Notes: a model not told the origin generated them from the letters alone. Counted from the first letter of the stretch, positions 32,835 through 41,713 are shown. The stretch is DNA of 64,000 nucleotides from Poseidonibacter lekithochrous (GCF_018861145.1 NZ_JAHKQT010000023.1:372001-436000); one strand, 5' to 3'. Program-made: numbers and translations.

Positions 32835-33871
32835 TTATCAGCCTTTTTCTTTTTGAAGAAATCTTTTAGTTCTTTTTTACCAACTAAACCTTCTCTTGCA
32901 AAAAGCATTACAAAAATTAAAATAAGTGAGAATACAACCATTCTCATACCAGGTGTTCCATCAGTTTCAATTCCCATAAAGCTCATAGGTTCATCTAGGA
33001 ATCTCATATATTCTAATCCTGCCATTACAAAAATAGTTCCTATAATCGCTCCTGTTGTACTTCCTAAACCACCTAATACAATAATAATTAGTAATTGGAA
33101 TGTTAAGAAGAATGTAAATAAATCTGGACTAATACTTGTTAATAAAGAAGCTAATAATCCTCCTCCAACACCTTCAAAGAAAGCTGAAGTTGTAAACGCA
33201 TAAGTTTTAATTTTAAATGTATTAACACCCATTGCAGTTGCTGCATCTTCATCATCTCTAACTGCTTTCATAGCCCGACCATATTTAGAATAAATGATAT
33301 TTAAGATAGCAAGTACAGTAAAAATAGCAATTCCACCTGTCCAATAAAGATTAGAATATTCTGGAATATCATTTATACCTAAAGAACCATTTGTAATTTG
33401 AGGATTATTAATAGCTAAAATCTTAATAATAAAACCAAAACCTAAAGTTACAATTGCAAGATAATCTCCTCTTACTCTAAATACAGGAAAAGATAAAGAT
33501 AATGCAACAAGTGCTGAAATAATACCTGCAAATAATAGTGCCCAAGCAAACTCTGTTTGCATAGCTAAAATCCAAGCTGATGGATCTTCAATATCATATT
33601 GATAAAGCATTGTATCTGCATCTACAATTAATATAGCCGTAACATAAGCACCAATTGCAACAAATCCATTTGGTTCAAGTGAAAACTGACCAGTAATACC
33701 ATTAATAAGATTATAAGAAACGGCTAGGATTATAAAAATTGCAACGTTGTTTATAATTCTAATTGTATATTCATCAAATGTATTTTGAGCAAACCATGTA
33801 AACCAAATAGCAGTTACAATAATAGCTAGGTTAATTAACCTTTGGTTAGTAAATATTTTATCTTCAATCAT
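32831..33871 (-). CDS. livM: Branched-chain amino-acid ABC transporter permease LivM
   Basis: A 346-residue permease with about nine or ten helices. Family blocks: ISYNLINGITGQFSLEPNGF near residue 55 (family AVSYNLxxGxxGQxSLG), FRVRGDYLAIVTLGFGFI, and GGLGSTTGAIIGTIFV near residue 270. The C-terminal tail is lysine-rich (KKELKDFFKKKKADK). It pairs with LivH. It lies 2 nt after livH. Confidence 0.93.
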   Translation of the reverse strand: MIEDKIFTNQRLINLAIIVTAIWFTWFAQNTFDEYTIRIINNVAIFIILAVSYNLINGITGQFSLEPNGFVAIGAYVTAILIVDADTMLYQYDIEDPSAWILAMQTEFAWALLFAGIISALVALSLSFPVFRVRGDYLAIVTLGFGFIIKILAINNPQITNGSLGINDIPEYSNLYWTGGIAIFTVLAILNIIYSKYGRAMKAVRDDEDAATAMGVNTFKIKTYAFTTSAFFEGVGGGLLASLLTSISPDLFTFFLTFQLLIIIVLGGLGSTTGAIIGTIFVMAGLEYMRFLDEPMSFMGIETDGTPGMRMVVFSLILIFVMLFAREGLVGKKELKDFFKKKKADK

Positions 33872-33873
33872 AA

Positions 33874-34806
33874 TTAGAACCTACTCTTCTCAAGGTCTTC
33901 ACCCATAATTCCAGTTGGTTTAAAAATTAATACAAAAATTAATAAAATAAATGCGAAAGCATCTTTATAACCACCAAGTTCTGGCCAAAACGCAATAAAT
34001 ACAACTTCAGTAAATCCAATAATAAACCCACCAATAACAGCACCAGTTACAGAGCCAATACCACCAACAACAGCAGCAGCAAAAGCTTTAAGTCCTACTA
34101 AAACTCCCATCATTGGTTCAACACTAGGATAATTAATAGCCCAAAATAAGCCACCAACTGCAGCAAGTGCAGATCCTAGAGCAAATACAATAGCAATAAT
34201 TCTATTTCCATCAATACCCATTAAGTTTACAGTTTTAATATCAAAAGAAAGTGCTCGAATAGCCATTCCATATTTTGTTCTATATAATACAAACAAAATT
34301 CCAAGTAATAAAATTAAAGTTACAATTGGAACTGTAATAGATGCAACTGAAAAAACTACACCTGAAACATCAAATATTTTTTCCATATATTCAGGAACAG
34401 GAAAAGATCTTGGAGTTCCACCTGCAAATACTGTAAATGTATTTTCTAAAAAGAAAGAGATACCAATTGCCGTAATAAGTAATGAAATTTTTGGAGCTTC
34501 TCTTAAAGGTTTATAAGCGATTTTATCCATTAGAACACCAAGTAATGCGGCTATTGTAACTGATAACATCATAGTTACAGGGAAGCTTAAATCAAATACT
34601 GCCATAAATGTATAACCTAAAAAGGCACCTACCATCATAATATCACCATGGGCGAAGTTAATAAGCCTAAGCACTCCATATACCATAGTATATCCGATTG
34701 CAATAAGGGCATACATACTACCCAAACTAAAACCGTTTACCATCTGTTGCATAAACGTTAATATATCCATTAAATCTCCTGATTTTTTAAAACTGTCAAT
34801 ATTCAC
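33874..34806 (-). CDS. livH: Branched-chain amino-acid ABC transporter permease LivH
   Basis: A 310-residue permease. Visible family blocks: GFSLGSMYALIAIGYTMVYG, RLINFAHGDIMMVGAFLGY, and AAAVVGGIGSVTGAVIGGFI. The translated N-terminus (NIDSFKKSGDL) precedes an internal ATG at 34770 (MDILTFMQQMVNGFSLG), which has an AGGAGA site immediately upstream; that ATG may be the true start. It is separated from livK by two hairpins that probably lower its expression. Confidence 0.93.
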   Translation of the reverse strand: MNIDSFKKSGDLMDILTFMQQMVNGFSLGSMYALIAIGYTMVYGVLRLINFAHGDIMMVGAFLGYTFMAVFDLSFPVTMMLSVTIAALLGVLMDKIAYKPLREAPKISLLITAIGISFFLENTFTVFAGGTPRSFPVPEYMEKIFDVSGVVFSVASITVPIVTLILLLGILFVLYRTKYGMAIRALSFDIKTVNLMGIDGNRIIAIVFALGSALAAVGGLFWAINYPSVEPMMGVLVGLKAFAAAVVGGIGSVTGAVIGGFIIGFTEVVFIAFWPELGGYKDAFAFILLIFVLIFKPTGIMGEDLEKSRF

Positions 34807-34808
34807 AC

Positions 34809-34837
34809 TAATAAAAGTAGCTTTTTTACTTTTATTA
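34809..34837. terminator. Second hairpin between livK and livH
   Basis: An 11-bp stem (TAATAAAAGTA / TACTTTTATTA) with a 7-nt loop lies downstream of the strong livK terminator and just before livH. It may stabilise the 3' end of short livK transcripts or fold the livH leader. Confidence 0.5.
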
Positions 34838-34845
34838 ATACAAAA

Positions 34846-34877
34846 AAAAAGTCTAGTAAACTTTTACTAGACTTTTT
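34846..34877 (-). terminator. Strong intrinsic terminator after livK
   Basis: A 15-bp perfect stem (AAAAAGTCTAGTAAA and its complement) with a 2-nt loop, followed on the minus strand by a run of Ts. It stands 16 nt after the livK stop and before livH, so most livK transcripts should end here and a fraction should read through to livHMGF. Confidence 0.85.
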
Positions 34878-34892
34878 AAATTTACTTATAAA

Positions 34893-36008
34893 CTACGGGT
34901 TAACTGTCGCTTTAAATCCAGCTTTACCATTTCTAATTTCTTTAATAACTGCAGATCTAGTTGCGTTACCTTCTTGATTAATAGAAATTTTTCCTGAAAC
35001 ACCATCAAAATCAGTTGTTTTTTTAATTTGTTCATTAATACAAATTGAATTTGTAGGGTCTTCACATCTATTCATTGCATCAATTAAGATATTATATGTG
35101 TCTGCACCTAATGCTGTGAATGAATTCATTTCTTTATTTCCAGTTTCTTTTTCATGGAAAGTTACGAAATCAGCAGAAGTTTTTGATGGAGGATTAGTAG
35201 AATCAAAGAAATCTGTAAACATATATCCTTCAACAGAATCTCCACCTAAATCAATAAATGTTTGGTTAGCAACACCATCTCCACTAAACATTGGTTTATT
35301 TAAACCTAATTGTTTAGATTGTCTTGTAATCATTGAAGCTTCTGGATGGTATAAAGGTAAAAACATGAAGTCTGGATTAATTTGTTTAATCTGAGAAACT
35401 ACTGCTTTAAAGTCTTTATCACCTGAAGTTACTTTAATTTTCTTAACAATTTTTCCACCTTTAGCTGTAAAAGCTTTTTGGAATGCTTTAGAAAGTCCTA
35501 AAGAATAAACTTGTGCTTGATCAATAATAACAACTGCTGTTTTATATCCAGATTCAATTGCATAGTTTGCAACAACTTCACCTTGGAAACTATCAGTAAA
35601 ACAAACTCTATTTGCAAATGTCCTTCTAGCTGTTAATTTATCATTTGTAGCAACAGAAGCAATTACTGGAACTTTTTTCTTATCTGCAATCGCGATTGTT
35701 TGAGCTGTATTTGTAGATGTTAATGCACCTAAAATAGCAACAACTTTATCAGAAGAGATTAATCTAGTTGTAGCATTTGCCGTTTCAACTTTATCACCTT
35801 TATTATCTAATAATACAATTTTAATTGTATCACCATTTTTAAGTGTTGGTTGTTGCTTATGAGCTAATTCTAAACCTAAGTGTGTAACTTGACCATAAGC
35901 TGCTAATGGTCCAGACATTGGCATAACTGCACCTACTTTAATCTCTTTTGCCGCTACTACACTGCATGTTAATGCAGAAGCAAGAGCTAAACTTAATATT
36001 TTTTTCAT
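34893..36008 (-). CDS. livK: Branched-chain amino-acid ABC transporter substrate-binding protein
   Basis: A 371-residue periplasmic type 1 binding protein. The signal peptide is MKKILSLALASALTCSVVAA with cleavage near residue 20. The mature part begins KEIKVGAVMPMSGPLAAYGQ, the typical LivJ/LivK opening, and has two lobes, with ALTSTNTAQTIAIADKKKVP in the first and YKTAVVIIDQAQVYSLGLSK starting the second. Two cysteines in NRCEDPTNSICINE form the conserved C-terminal disulfide. The terminator that follows favours higher expression than the permease genes. Exact ligand is unknown. Confidence 0.92.
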   Translation of the reverse strand: MKKILSLALASALTCSVVAAKEIKVGAVMPMSGPLAAYGQVTHLGLELAHKQQPTLKNGDTIKIVLLDNKGDKVETANATTRLISSDKVVAILGALTSTNTAQTIAIADKKKVPVIASVATNDKLTARRTFANRVCFTDSFQGEVVANYAIESGYKTAVVIIDQAQVYSLGLSKAFQKAFTAKGGKIVKKIKVTSGDKDFKAVVSQIKQINPDFMFLPLYHPEASMITRQSKQLGLNKPMFSGDGVANQTFIDLGGDSVEGYMFTDFFDSTNPPSKTSADFVTFHEKETGNKEMNSFTALGADTYNILIDAMNRCEDPTNSICINEQIKKTTDFDGVSGKISINQEGNATRSAVIKEIRNGKAGFKATVNP

Positions 36009-36037
36009 TGATTCTCCTTTTATTCGAAATTACGATA

Positions 36038-36067
36038 ACATAATATTATGTAAAAATTATGTAAAAA
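36038..36067. promoter_or_regulatory. Palindrome and tandem repeat upstream of livK
   Basis: A 14-bp perfect palindrome ACATAATATTATGT (36038-36051) overlaps the first of two adjacent copies of TTATGTAAAAA (36046-36056 and 36057-36067). The position, 30-60 bp before livK, suits a regulator site. The regulator is unknown. Confidence 0.4.
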
Positions 36068-36233
36068 CAGCTTATTTCTATATATAATATACACAAAAGT
36101 TACAAATATAATTCAAAAAGCAATTATTTACATGTATTTTTATCTATTTTATCATAGATTCTTTCTTTAATGCATTTTTTAGTAAACAGAAACTACACAA
36201 TATTTTATTATTATTAGAGATAAAGGATAAGAT

Positions 36234-36824
36234 ATGAACAAATATATAATAATCGTAGTTGTTGGCTTATTAGCCTTTATCTCTACAAATTTTTCTAAAG
36301 AAATTGTAGTACCTAAAGATAAAAATATTGATTATACAAATACTAAAAAAGCATATTTTGCAGGTGGTTGTTTTTGGGGTGTTGAACATTTACTTGAAAA
36401 ACAAAAAGGTGTGAAAGATGTAATCAGCGGATATATGGGTGGAACTGTTAAAAACCCCAGTTATTACGGTGTAGTAAAAGGAGATACAGGACATGTTGAA
36501 ACTGTAGAAGTTATATATAATCCTGAAGAAATATCATATGAGAATTTAACAAAACTATTTTTTGAAATACATGACCCAACTCAAAAAGATGGTCAAGGTC
36601 CAGATATTGGAAGTCAGTATCTATCTGTAGTATTTTATGGAGATGAGAAGGAAAAGAAAATAACTGAAAACTTGATAAAAATTCTTGAAACAAAAGGTTA
36701 TGATGTAGCAACTACACTTAAACCTCACTCACCTTTTTATGCAGCAGAAGGGTATCATCAAAATTATTATCTAAGAACTGGCAAAACTCCATATTGTCAT
36801 GTTTATAAAAAAATCTTTGACTAA
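36234..36824 (+). CDS. msrA: Peptide methionine sulfoxide reductase MsrA, exported form
   Basis: Reduces methionine-S-sulfoxide in proteins. The catalytic GCFWG motif is at 45-49 with C46 nucleophile. Other MsrA blocks are VKDVISGYMGGTVKNPSY, TGHVETVEVIYNPEEISY, and HDPTQKDGQGPDIGSQY. A hydrophobic N-terminus (YIIIVVVGLLAFIST) suggests export or membrane anchoring, so it would repair periplasmic proteins. The final TPYCHVY provides a possible resolving cysteine. It is divergent from livK; a 12-bp hairpin covers its stop codon. Confidence 0.93.
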   Translation: MNKYIIIVVVGLLAFISTNFSKEIVVPKDKNIDYTNTKKAYFAGGCFWGVEHLLEKQKGVKDVISGYMGGTVKNPSYYGVVKGDTGHVETVEVIYNPEEISYENLTKLFFEIHDPTQKDGQGPDIGSQYLSVVFYGDEKEKKITENLIKILETKGYDVATTLKPHSPFYAAEGYHQNYYLRTGKTPYCHVYKKIFD

Positions 36825-36840
36825 TTTTTAGTCAAAGATT
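36812..36840 (+). terminator. Hairpin at the msrA stop
   Basis: A 12-bp perfect stem (AATCTTTGACTA / TAGTCAAAGATT) with a 5-nt loop contains the msrA stop codon. It lacks a long T tail but is followed by an AT-rich gap before the MFS gene. Confidence 0.6.
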
Positions 36841-36867
36841 TAAACAATACTTCTATATACTTCCTAA

Positions 36868-38013
36868 ATGACAAATATAAAAAAACTTACAATTTTTACC
36901 CTTTTGCTTCTAGCAATGACTACTAGTATGTCAAACGTAGCAATAGTAACAGCTTTACCTCATCTAAAAGAACATTTTACAAATATAGCAAATATTGAAT
37001 TCTATTCACGTCTTATGCTTACTCTTCCTTCACTTGTAATTGCACTTTTAGCTCCAATACTTGGTCATATAATATTTAAGTATGGAAAAAAGAAATCTGT
37101 TGTTATTGCACTTGTTATTTTTTCTATTTCAGGAAGTGCTGGTCTGTATTTACAAACACTAGAAATGCTTCTTTTTTCACGTGCTATTTTTGGTATAGCA
37201 GTTGCGACTTTAATGATTGTGTCAACTTCACTTATAGGAGATTATTTTAAAGCTGAGTATAGACATAAATTTATGGGATACCAAAGTGCTTTTATGGCTT
37301 TAGGTGGAGTTGTCTTTGTAATAGGAGGGGGAGTTTTATCAGATATTAACTGGCGTTACTCTTTTGGTATTTATTTAATTGGATTTATTCTTCTACCTTT
37401 TGTGTTAACTCAAATCAAAGAAGTTATAGTAAATGATAATAATAGTGAGGAAATAGAAGTTGATTCTAATATGTACTTTATATATTTTCTCGCATTCTTT
37501 TATATGCTAATCTTTTTTATTTTGCCAACGCAAATACCTTTCTTACTTATAGAGAAATTTCAAGCAAGTGGTAGTTTTGCAGGAACGATTATAGCCCTTG
37601 CTTTTGTATCTAATGCTCTTGGCGCTATTACCTTTGCTAAGATAAAGAATAGATTTTCTTACTCTAATATATATTTAATTGGATTATTTATCATTGCTAT
37701 TGGCTTTACAGGAGTTGGTCTTGTAAACCATTCATATTTATTTTATATAACAAGTCCAATTTTAGGTTTTGGTGGTGGTATTATGATGACTAATATAACT
37801 GCATGGATGTTAAGTAAGACTAGTATTAAAAAAAGAGTCAAAACATCTGGATATTTTACCTCAGCTATTTTCTTCGGTCAATTTAGTTCACCTATAGTAT
37901 TTCATCCACTTGTTTCCTACCTTGGAGTTCAAAGCTTCTTTTTTACTATAGGTATATTTTTATTTGTAATTATTAGCTTTATATTAGTATATATGAAAGT
38001 TATCAAATCATAA
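36868..38013 (+). CDS. MFS transporter
   Basis: A 381-residue inner-membrane protein with about 12 helices in two halves and a polar central loop (residues 187-203, EVIVNDNNSEEIEVDSNM). Motif A-like sequence between helices 2 and 3 reads HIIFKYGKKKSVVIA, and helix 4 has RAIFGIAVATLMIVSTS. The protein resembles drug:H+ antiporters of the 12-helix group, but the substrate cannot be assigned. Convergent with the UspA gene at 38041. Confidence 0.85.
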   Translation: MTNIKKLTIFTLLLLAMTTSMSNVAIVTALPHLKEHFTNIANIEFYSRLMLTLPSLVIALLAPILGHIIFKYGKKKSVVIALVIFSISGSAGLYLQTLEMLLFSRAIFGIAVATLMIVSTSLIGDYFKAEYRHKFMGYQSAFMALGGVVFVIGGGVLSDINWRYSFGIYLIGFILLPFVLTQIKEVIVNDNNSEEIEVDSNMYFIYFLAFFYMLIFFILPTQIPFLLIEKFQASGSFAGTIIALAFVSNALGAITFAKIKNRFSYSNIYLIGLFIIAIGFTGVGLVNHSYLFYITSPILGFGGGIMMTNITAWMLSKTSIKKRVKTSGYFTSAIFFGQFSSPIVFHPLVSYLGVQSFFFTIGIFLFVIISFILVYMKVIKS

Positions 38014-38023
38014 ACTAAATAGT

Positions 38024-38052
38024 AAAGAAGCAGATTTTTATTATGCTTCTTT
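38024..38052. terminator. Hairpin between MFS and UspA genes
   Basis: A 9-bp stem (AAAGAAGCA / TGCTTCTTT) with an 11-nt loop sits between convergent genes and overlaps the UspA stop. T-rich sequence follows on the plus side. Confidence 0.5.
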
Positions 38053-38907
38053 TGGTACGTAAATTAAAACATCATTTGTAACATTTTCCATCATATATAA
38101 TGAAGTTGAACCATAAAGGAATGAACCTGCATTCTTAACACCATTTGAACCAAGAACAACAAGGTCTTTATTTTCATCTTTTGCTTTTTCTAGTAATACT
38201 TGACTTACACCATGATGTACTTCAATAAGTTCACTATCTGTAATTTCATTTTCTTTAGCAAACTCTTCAAATCTCTCTTTTGCTTTTATAACTATATCTT
38301 CTTGAATTTCATCTTTATGCTCAAGTGAGTTATGGAAAGTTAAGACAAAGTCATTTAACTGTTTATATGCATGAATTACTTTTATGCTACTTTTATCAAA
38401 AAACTCTTTTGTGAAGTTAATACTTTTTACTGAAATAGGTGATAAATCTGTAAATGCTAAAATACTATCATAATCTTTTTCATAATTGTTTTTTACTATT
38501 AATACAGGTAATTTTGTATTTTGTATAGTTCTAATTGCTGTTGAACCAAATACTTTTGTTTTAAAGTTATCAACACTATTTACACCTATTATTATAAGTT
38601 CAGGATTAGTGTCTTTTACTGTATCAATAATTAAACTTGATGGTGATTCAATTTTCACTACAATTGCATATTCTATATCATTAATTTGAAGAGTTGTAAT
38701 TATCTCTTCAATATTTGTTTTAGCCTTTGCTATTAATTCTTCATTGTTTGAATTAGAGAAGTATTTATCAAATAAACCTTTATCAATTGCATGAACAATT
38801 GTTAGTTTCGCATTTTTTTGTTTTGTTAATTGAAATGCTCTTTTTAAAACTTCTGTACTAAATTTTGAAAAATCAATACCTACTACAATATTTTTCTTGA
38901 TACTCAT
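38041..38907 (-). CDS. Universal stress protein, two tandem UspA domains
   Basis: A 288-residue cytoplasmic protein with two UspA folds. Domain 1 starts NIVVGIDFSKFSTEVLKRAF and ends with the nucleotide-loop type sequence IIGVNSVDNFKTKVFGSTAI. Domain 2 starts DSILAFTDLSPISVKSINF and ends VVLGSNGVKNAGSFLYGSTS. The G-x2-G-x9-G-S/T ATP-binding pattern is best kept in domain 2. I start at the ATG at 38907, 5-6 nt after a perfect GGAGGAA site, and not at the upstream in-frame ATG at 38955. It lies next to a ClC channel gene. Confidence 0.9.
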   Translation of the reverse strand: MSIKKNIVVGIDFSKFSTEVLKRAFQLTKQKNAKLTIVHAIDKGLFDKYFSNSNNEELIAKAKTNIEEIITTLQINDIEYAIVVKIESPSSLIIDTVKDTNPELIIIGVNSVDNFKTKVFGSTAIRTIQNTKLPVLIVKNNYEKDYDSILAFTDLSPISVKSINFTKEFFDKSSIKVIHAYKQLNDFVLTFHNSLEHKDEIQEDIVIKAKERFEEFAKENEITDSELIEVHHGVSQVLLEKAKDENKDLVVLGSNGVKNAGSFLYGSTSLYMMENVTNDVLIYVPKEA

Positions 38908-38993
38908 AACTTCCTCCGATATTTGTATTATATAATTAAAGTTATTATAACACAATCATCGTTAGTAATTGTTTAGGGAAATATTAAAAATAA

Positions 38994-40400
38994 TTATGTT
39001 TCTTTTTTATCTTTTTCTTTATGAACTCTTATATGTGTTATTTTATTTTTAGCTCTAAGTCTTTGTTTTAACTCTTTAAATTTTTGCTTATCTTGTTCTC
39101 TTACATTAATAGAAGAGTGGTCTATATCCTCACCCATACTAATATCTAACATCTCACTTTTTTTCATACTTAATATTTGAGAAGGGAAAACACTTCTATG
39201 CCCTGTAATTAAAAATGTAATTACAACTGATATTGCTGCATAAGGTGCAATTTCTAAACCAAATAACTCAACAGCCATAATAATAGCTGCTATTGGGGCA
39301 TTTGTAGCACCTGCTAATAAACTAACAAATCCAATTGCTGAAAAGAAAGCAATATGATCTCCCATTAAAGTACCAAATAAATTACCACTAGTTGCACCAA
39401 CAAAAAATAAAGGTGTTAAAACTCCCCCACTTCCACCAGCTGCAAGAGTTACTGAAGTATATATAGTTTTTAATATAAATGCATACCAAGGAATATCCGC
39501 TGATAAGCTTTTATCAGAAAAGAAACTATTATTAACAGTCTCTAATCCTAAACCAAAATAAGCATCACCTACAATAAAAGATAAAGCAACTAAAAAAGTT
39601 CCTCCAAGAAAAGCCTTTAAATAGCCATTCATTTTAATTGATTTAATTGATGATTCTGATTTTTTTAAAAATGTAATAAAAAAATCTGCAATAATTCCAA
39701 AAAATAGTCCAGCTAGTACAACCTGTCCTATTAAAGTAAGTTCAAGTGGAATAGCTTGTGAGAATCTCATATCAAAGTATGTATAGTTTAAACCTAAAAA
39801 TTGAGCAGTTGTGAAAGCAGCAAATCCTGCAATAAAAGAAGGAAGTAAAACATCATACATAATAATACCTACAATTAGAACCTCAACTCCAAATATTGCA
39901 CCTGAAATTGGTGTTCCAAATACAGCAGCGAATCCAGCACTTATTCCACAAATTACAATTTTTTTTCTATGCTCTTTTGAAAACTTAAATAAATCAGCTA
40001 TAAAAGATGCAGCTCCCGCACCTATTTGTGCAGCAGGACCTTCTTTACCAGCTGAACCACCTGCAAAAATAGTAATAACTGTTGCTATTAGTTTTATAGG
40101 AATTACTAAAATATCAATTTTTCCATGTCTTTTGTGAATTGCTTCTATTACCTTTTCTGTTCCATGCCCTTTTGCATTTGGTGCAAAGGTTTTAGTAAGC
40201 CATACTGTAAAAACTAAAGCAAAGGGAAGTAAGTAGTAGTATTTAAATCCAAGTAAATCTCTTGAATCTTCTGCGTACTCTAAAGTATTTACAAAAAAAG
40301 TTACGATACAACCTATTATTATACCTATTACAGTTGATATTATTAGCCATTTGCTTACGGAGAAAAAGATGATTGATTGTTCAAGAAAGTGTTTTTTCAT
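38994..40400 (-). CDS. ClC-family chloride channel/antiporter
   Basis: A 468-residue membrane protein with the ClC inverted-repeat fold. Selectivity segments are seen: GSAGKEGPAAQIGAGAAS (the GKEGP loop with the gating glutamate), ISAGFAAVFGTPISGAIFG, and GSGGVLTPLFFVGATSGNLF. A charged cytoplasmic tail of about 50 residues follows, without CBS domains. It exchanges chloride for protons or conducts chloride; both are possible from sequence. It is upstream of and in the same direction as the UspA gene. Confidence 0.92.
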   Translation of the reverse strand: MKKHFLEQSIIFFSVSKWLIISTVIGIIIGCIVTFFVNTLEYAEDSRDLLGFKYYYLLPFALVFTVWLTKTFAPNAKGHGTEKVIEAIHKRHGKIDILVIPIKLIATVITIFAGGSAGKEGPAAQIGAGAASFIADLFKFSKEHRKKIVICGISAGFAAVFGTPISGAIFGVEVLIVGIIMYDVLLPSFIAGFAAFTTAQFLGLNYTYFDMRFSQAIPLELTLIGQVVLAGLFFGIIADFFITFLKKSESSIKSIKMNGYLKAFLGGTFLVALSFIVGDAYFGLGLETVNNSFFSDKSLSADIPWYAFILKTIYTSVTLAAGGSGGVLTPLFFVGATSGNLFGTLMGDHIAFFSAIGFVSLLAGATNAPIAAIIMAVELFGLEIAPYAAISVVITFLITGHRSVFPSQILSMKKSEMLDISMGEDIDHSSINVREQDKQKFKELKQRLRAKNKITHIRVHKEKDKKET

Positions 40401-40562
40401 AAATATACTTTTAATGTTTTTAGATTATTGAGTATAGTATATAAAAACTTAAGCCGTAAGATAAAGATGTATAATTAATGGCAAAATTCAAAAGTTTAAA
40501 ACAAGTTAAGTTTATATAAGATATAATTATAATATTTAAATATTAAATAATAAGGAAAACTT

Positions 40563-40760
40563 ATGAATATCTTTGAAAAAATGAGAGCTTTTTGTAGACC
40601 ATTAAGAATTATATTAGGTCTTGTATTAATTGCTATTGGTTTATATACTGGTAATCCATGGTTTTATTTAGGAATAATTCCTTTAATAGCTGGTGTTGCA
40701 AACTTTTGTCCTGCCTGCATGATTTCAAAACAATGTGACTTAAATAAAAAAGAAGATTAA
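40563..40760 (+). CDS. DUF2892 small membrane protein
   Basis: A 65-residue protein with two helices. The DUF2892 pattern is visible: MNIFEKMRAFCRPLRIILGL, then GNPWFYLGIIPLIAGVANFC and the CPAC pair near residue 50, with a third cysteine in SKQCDLN. Related domains occur in rhodanese-linked membrane proteins such as YgaP, so a thiol or sulfur role is possible. It has an AAGGAAAAC site and a hairpin terminator directly after the stop. Confidence 0.8.
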   Translation: MNIFEKMRAFCRPLRIILGLVLIAIGLYTGNPWFYLGIIPLIAGVANFCPACMISKQCDLNKKED

Positions 40761-40772
40761 TTCTTCTTTTTT
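40746..40772. terminator. Bidirectional hairpin terminator
   Basis: An 11-bp stem (AAAAAAGAAGA / TCTTCTTTTTT) with a 5-nt loop overlaps the end of the DUF2892 gene and meets the end of the minus-strand micro-ORF at 40771. Confidence 0.75.
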
Positions 40773-40848
40773 AAAATAAATAAGTTTTTGCCATATCTGC
40801 AAGTATATATAATACTAAAAGGGCAAAAATAATTTTACTCATATCCAT
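40771..40848 (-). CDS. Possible 25-residue single-helix membrane peptide
   Basis: An ORF too short for normal prediction. From the ATG at 40848 it encodes MDMSKIIFALLVLYILADMA and then KTYLF before a TAA. It would form one membrane helix. AAAGAG lies 6 nt before the ATG, and the ORF ends exactly at a bidirectional terminator, as a real gene would. No homologue is known to me. Confidence 0.4.
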   Translation of the reverse strand: MDMSKIIFALLVLYILADMAKTYLF

Positions 40849-40937
40849 ATTAACTCTTTTTTTTAATTTATACTATATTATATCTTTTCATTAATCATTT
40901 TTTAATATAATCATTTTTTATTTACAAAAGGAATCAA

Positions 40938-41234
40938 ATGTTAAACACATCATTTTCAAGATTTAGACTTATTTCACTTATTGAAGGTCTTTCATATTTA
41001 ATACTAGTATTTATTGCAATGCCAATGAAATACTTAGCAGACAACCCTTATTTAGTAAAAGTAGTAGGTATGGCACATGGTGTGCTGTTTATACTATTTT
41101 GTATTGCACTATTCAATGTTATGTTTAAGTGCAAATGGAATAAAGGTTTAGGTTTACAGTTATTTGTATATTCTCTTATACCTTTTGGTTTTATTCTAAT
41201 TGAAAAAGCAATAAAAAACCAAAACAAAGATTAA
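40938..41234 (+). CDS. DUF3817 membrane protein
   Basis: A 98-residue protein with three hydrophobic helices. Family pattern: FRLISLIEGLSYLILVFIAM, KYLADNPYLVKVVGMAHGVL with the conserved histidine, and a final helix before a lysine-rich tail. Its function is unknown. It overlaps or nearly abuts the DUF420 gene that follows, a pairing I recall in Arcobacter. Confidence 0.85.
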   Translation: MLNTSFSRFRLISLIEGLSYLILVFIAMPMKYLADNPYLVKVVGMAHGVLFILFCIALFNVMFKCKWNKGLGLQLFVYSLIPFGFILIEKAIKNQNKD

Positions 41235-41238
41235 GTTT

Positions 41239-41712
41239 TTGTTTTCACAAATAGGTTTTTTAGGAACAAGAGCTCCTATGTATATGGATTTAGTTACAAT
41301 TTATTTTGCACTACTTCCATTTCTTCTAGCTTTTAGTATTTATTATGCAATTAAAAAGAATTATAAAAAACATTTTTCTTCTCAAGCAGTTCTTTTATTT
41401 GTAACACTTTTAGTTGTTATTATATTTGAAATTGGAATTAGAGTTTCTGGTGGATTTATAGAGTATTCAAAAGATACAAATATTTCATATAATTTTATGT
41501 TAGTATTTTTAATTATTCATATCATTATTGCAATTGCATCTATTTCAGGATGGTTATATCTTTTTATTACTTCTTTTAAAGCATATAAAAAAGACAAGTT
41601 TAAAACTATACAAAGTACAAAGCATAAAAGAATAGGAAAAGCTATTTTTCTTTCTTTAACAATTAGCTCATATATGGGTGTTTGTATTTATTTATTTTTA
41701 TTTATTTTCTAG
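41239..41712 (+). CDS. DUF420 membrane protein
   Basis: A 157-residue protein with four helices. It opens with QIGFLGTRAPMYMDLVTIYF, and the family histidines appear in LIIHIIIAI and KHKRIGKAIF, consistent with the heme-copper-assembly-like DUF420 family. The first usable start is TTG at 41239; an in-frame ATT at 41230 overlaps the DUF3817 stop, and an ATG at 41278 would lose the conserved opening. The true start is uncertain. A GC-containing hairpin terminates the unit. Confidence 0.78.
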   Translation: MFSQIGFLGTRAPMYMDLVTIYFALLPFLLAFSIYYAIKKNYKKHFSSQAVLLFVTLLVVIIFEIGIRVSGGFIEYSKDTNISYNFMLVFLIIHIIIAIASISGWLYLFITSFKAYKKDKFKTIQSTKHKRIGKAIFLSLTISSYMGVCIYLFLFIF

Positions 41713-41713
41713 T

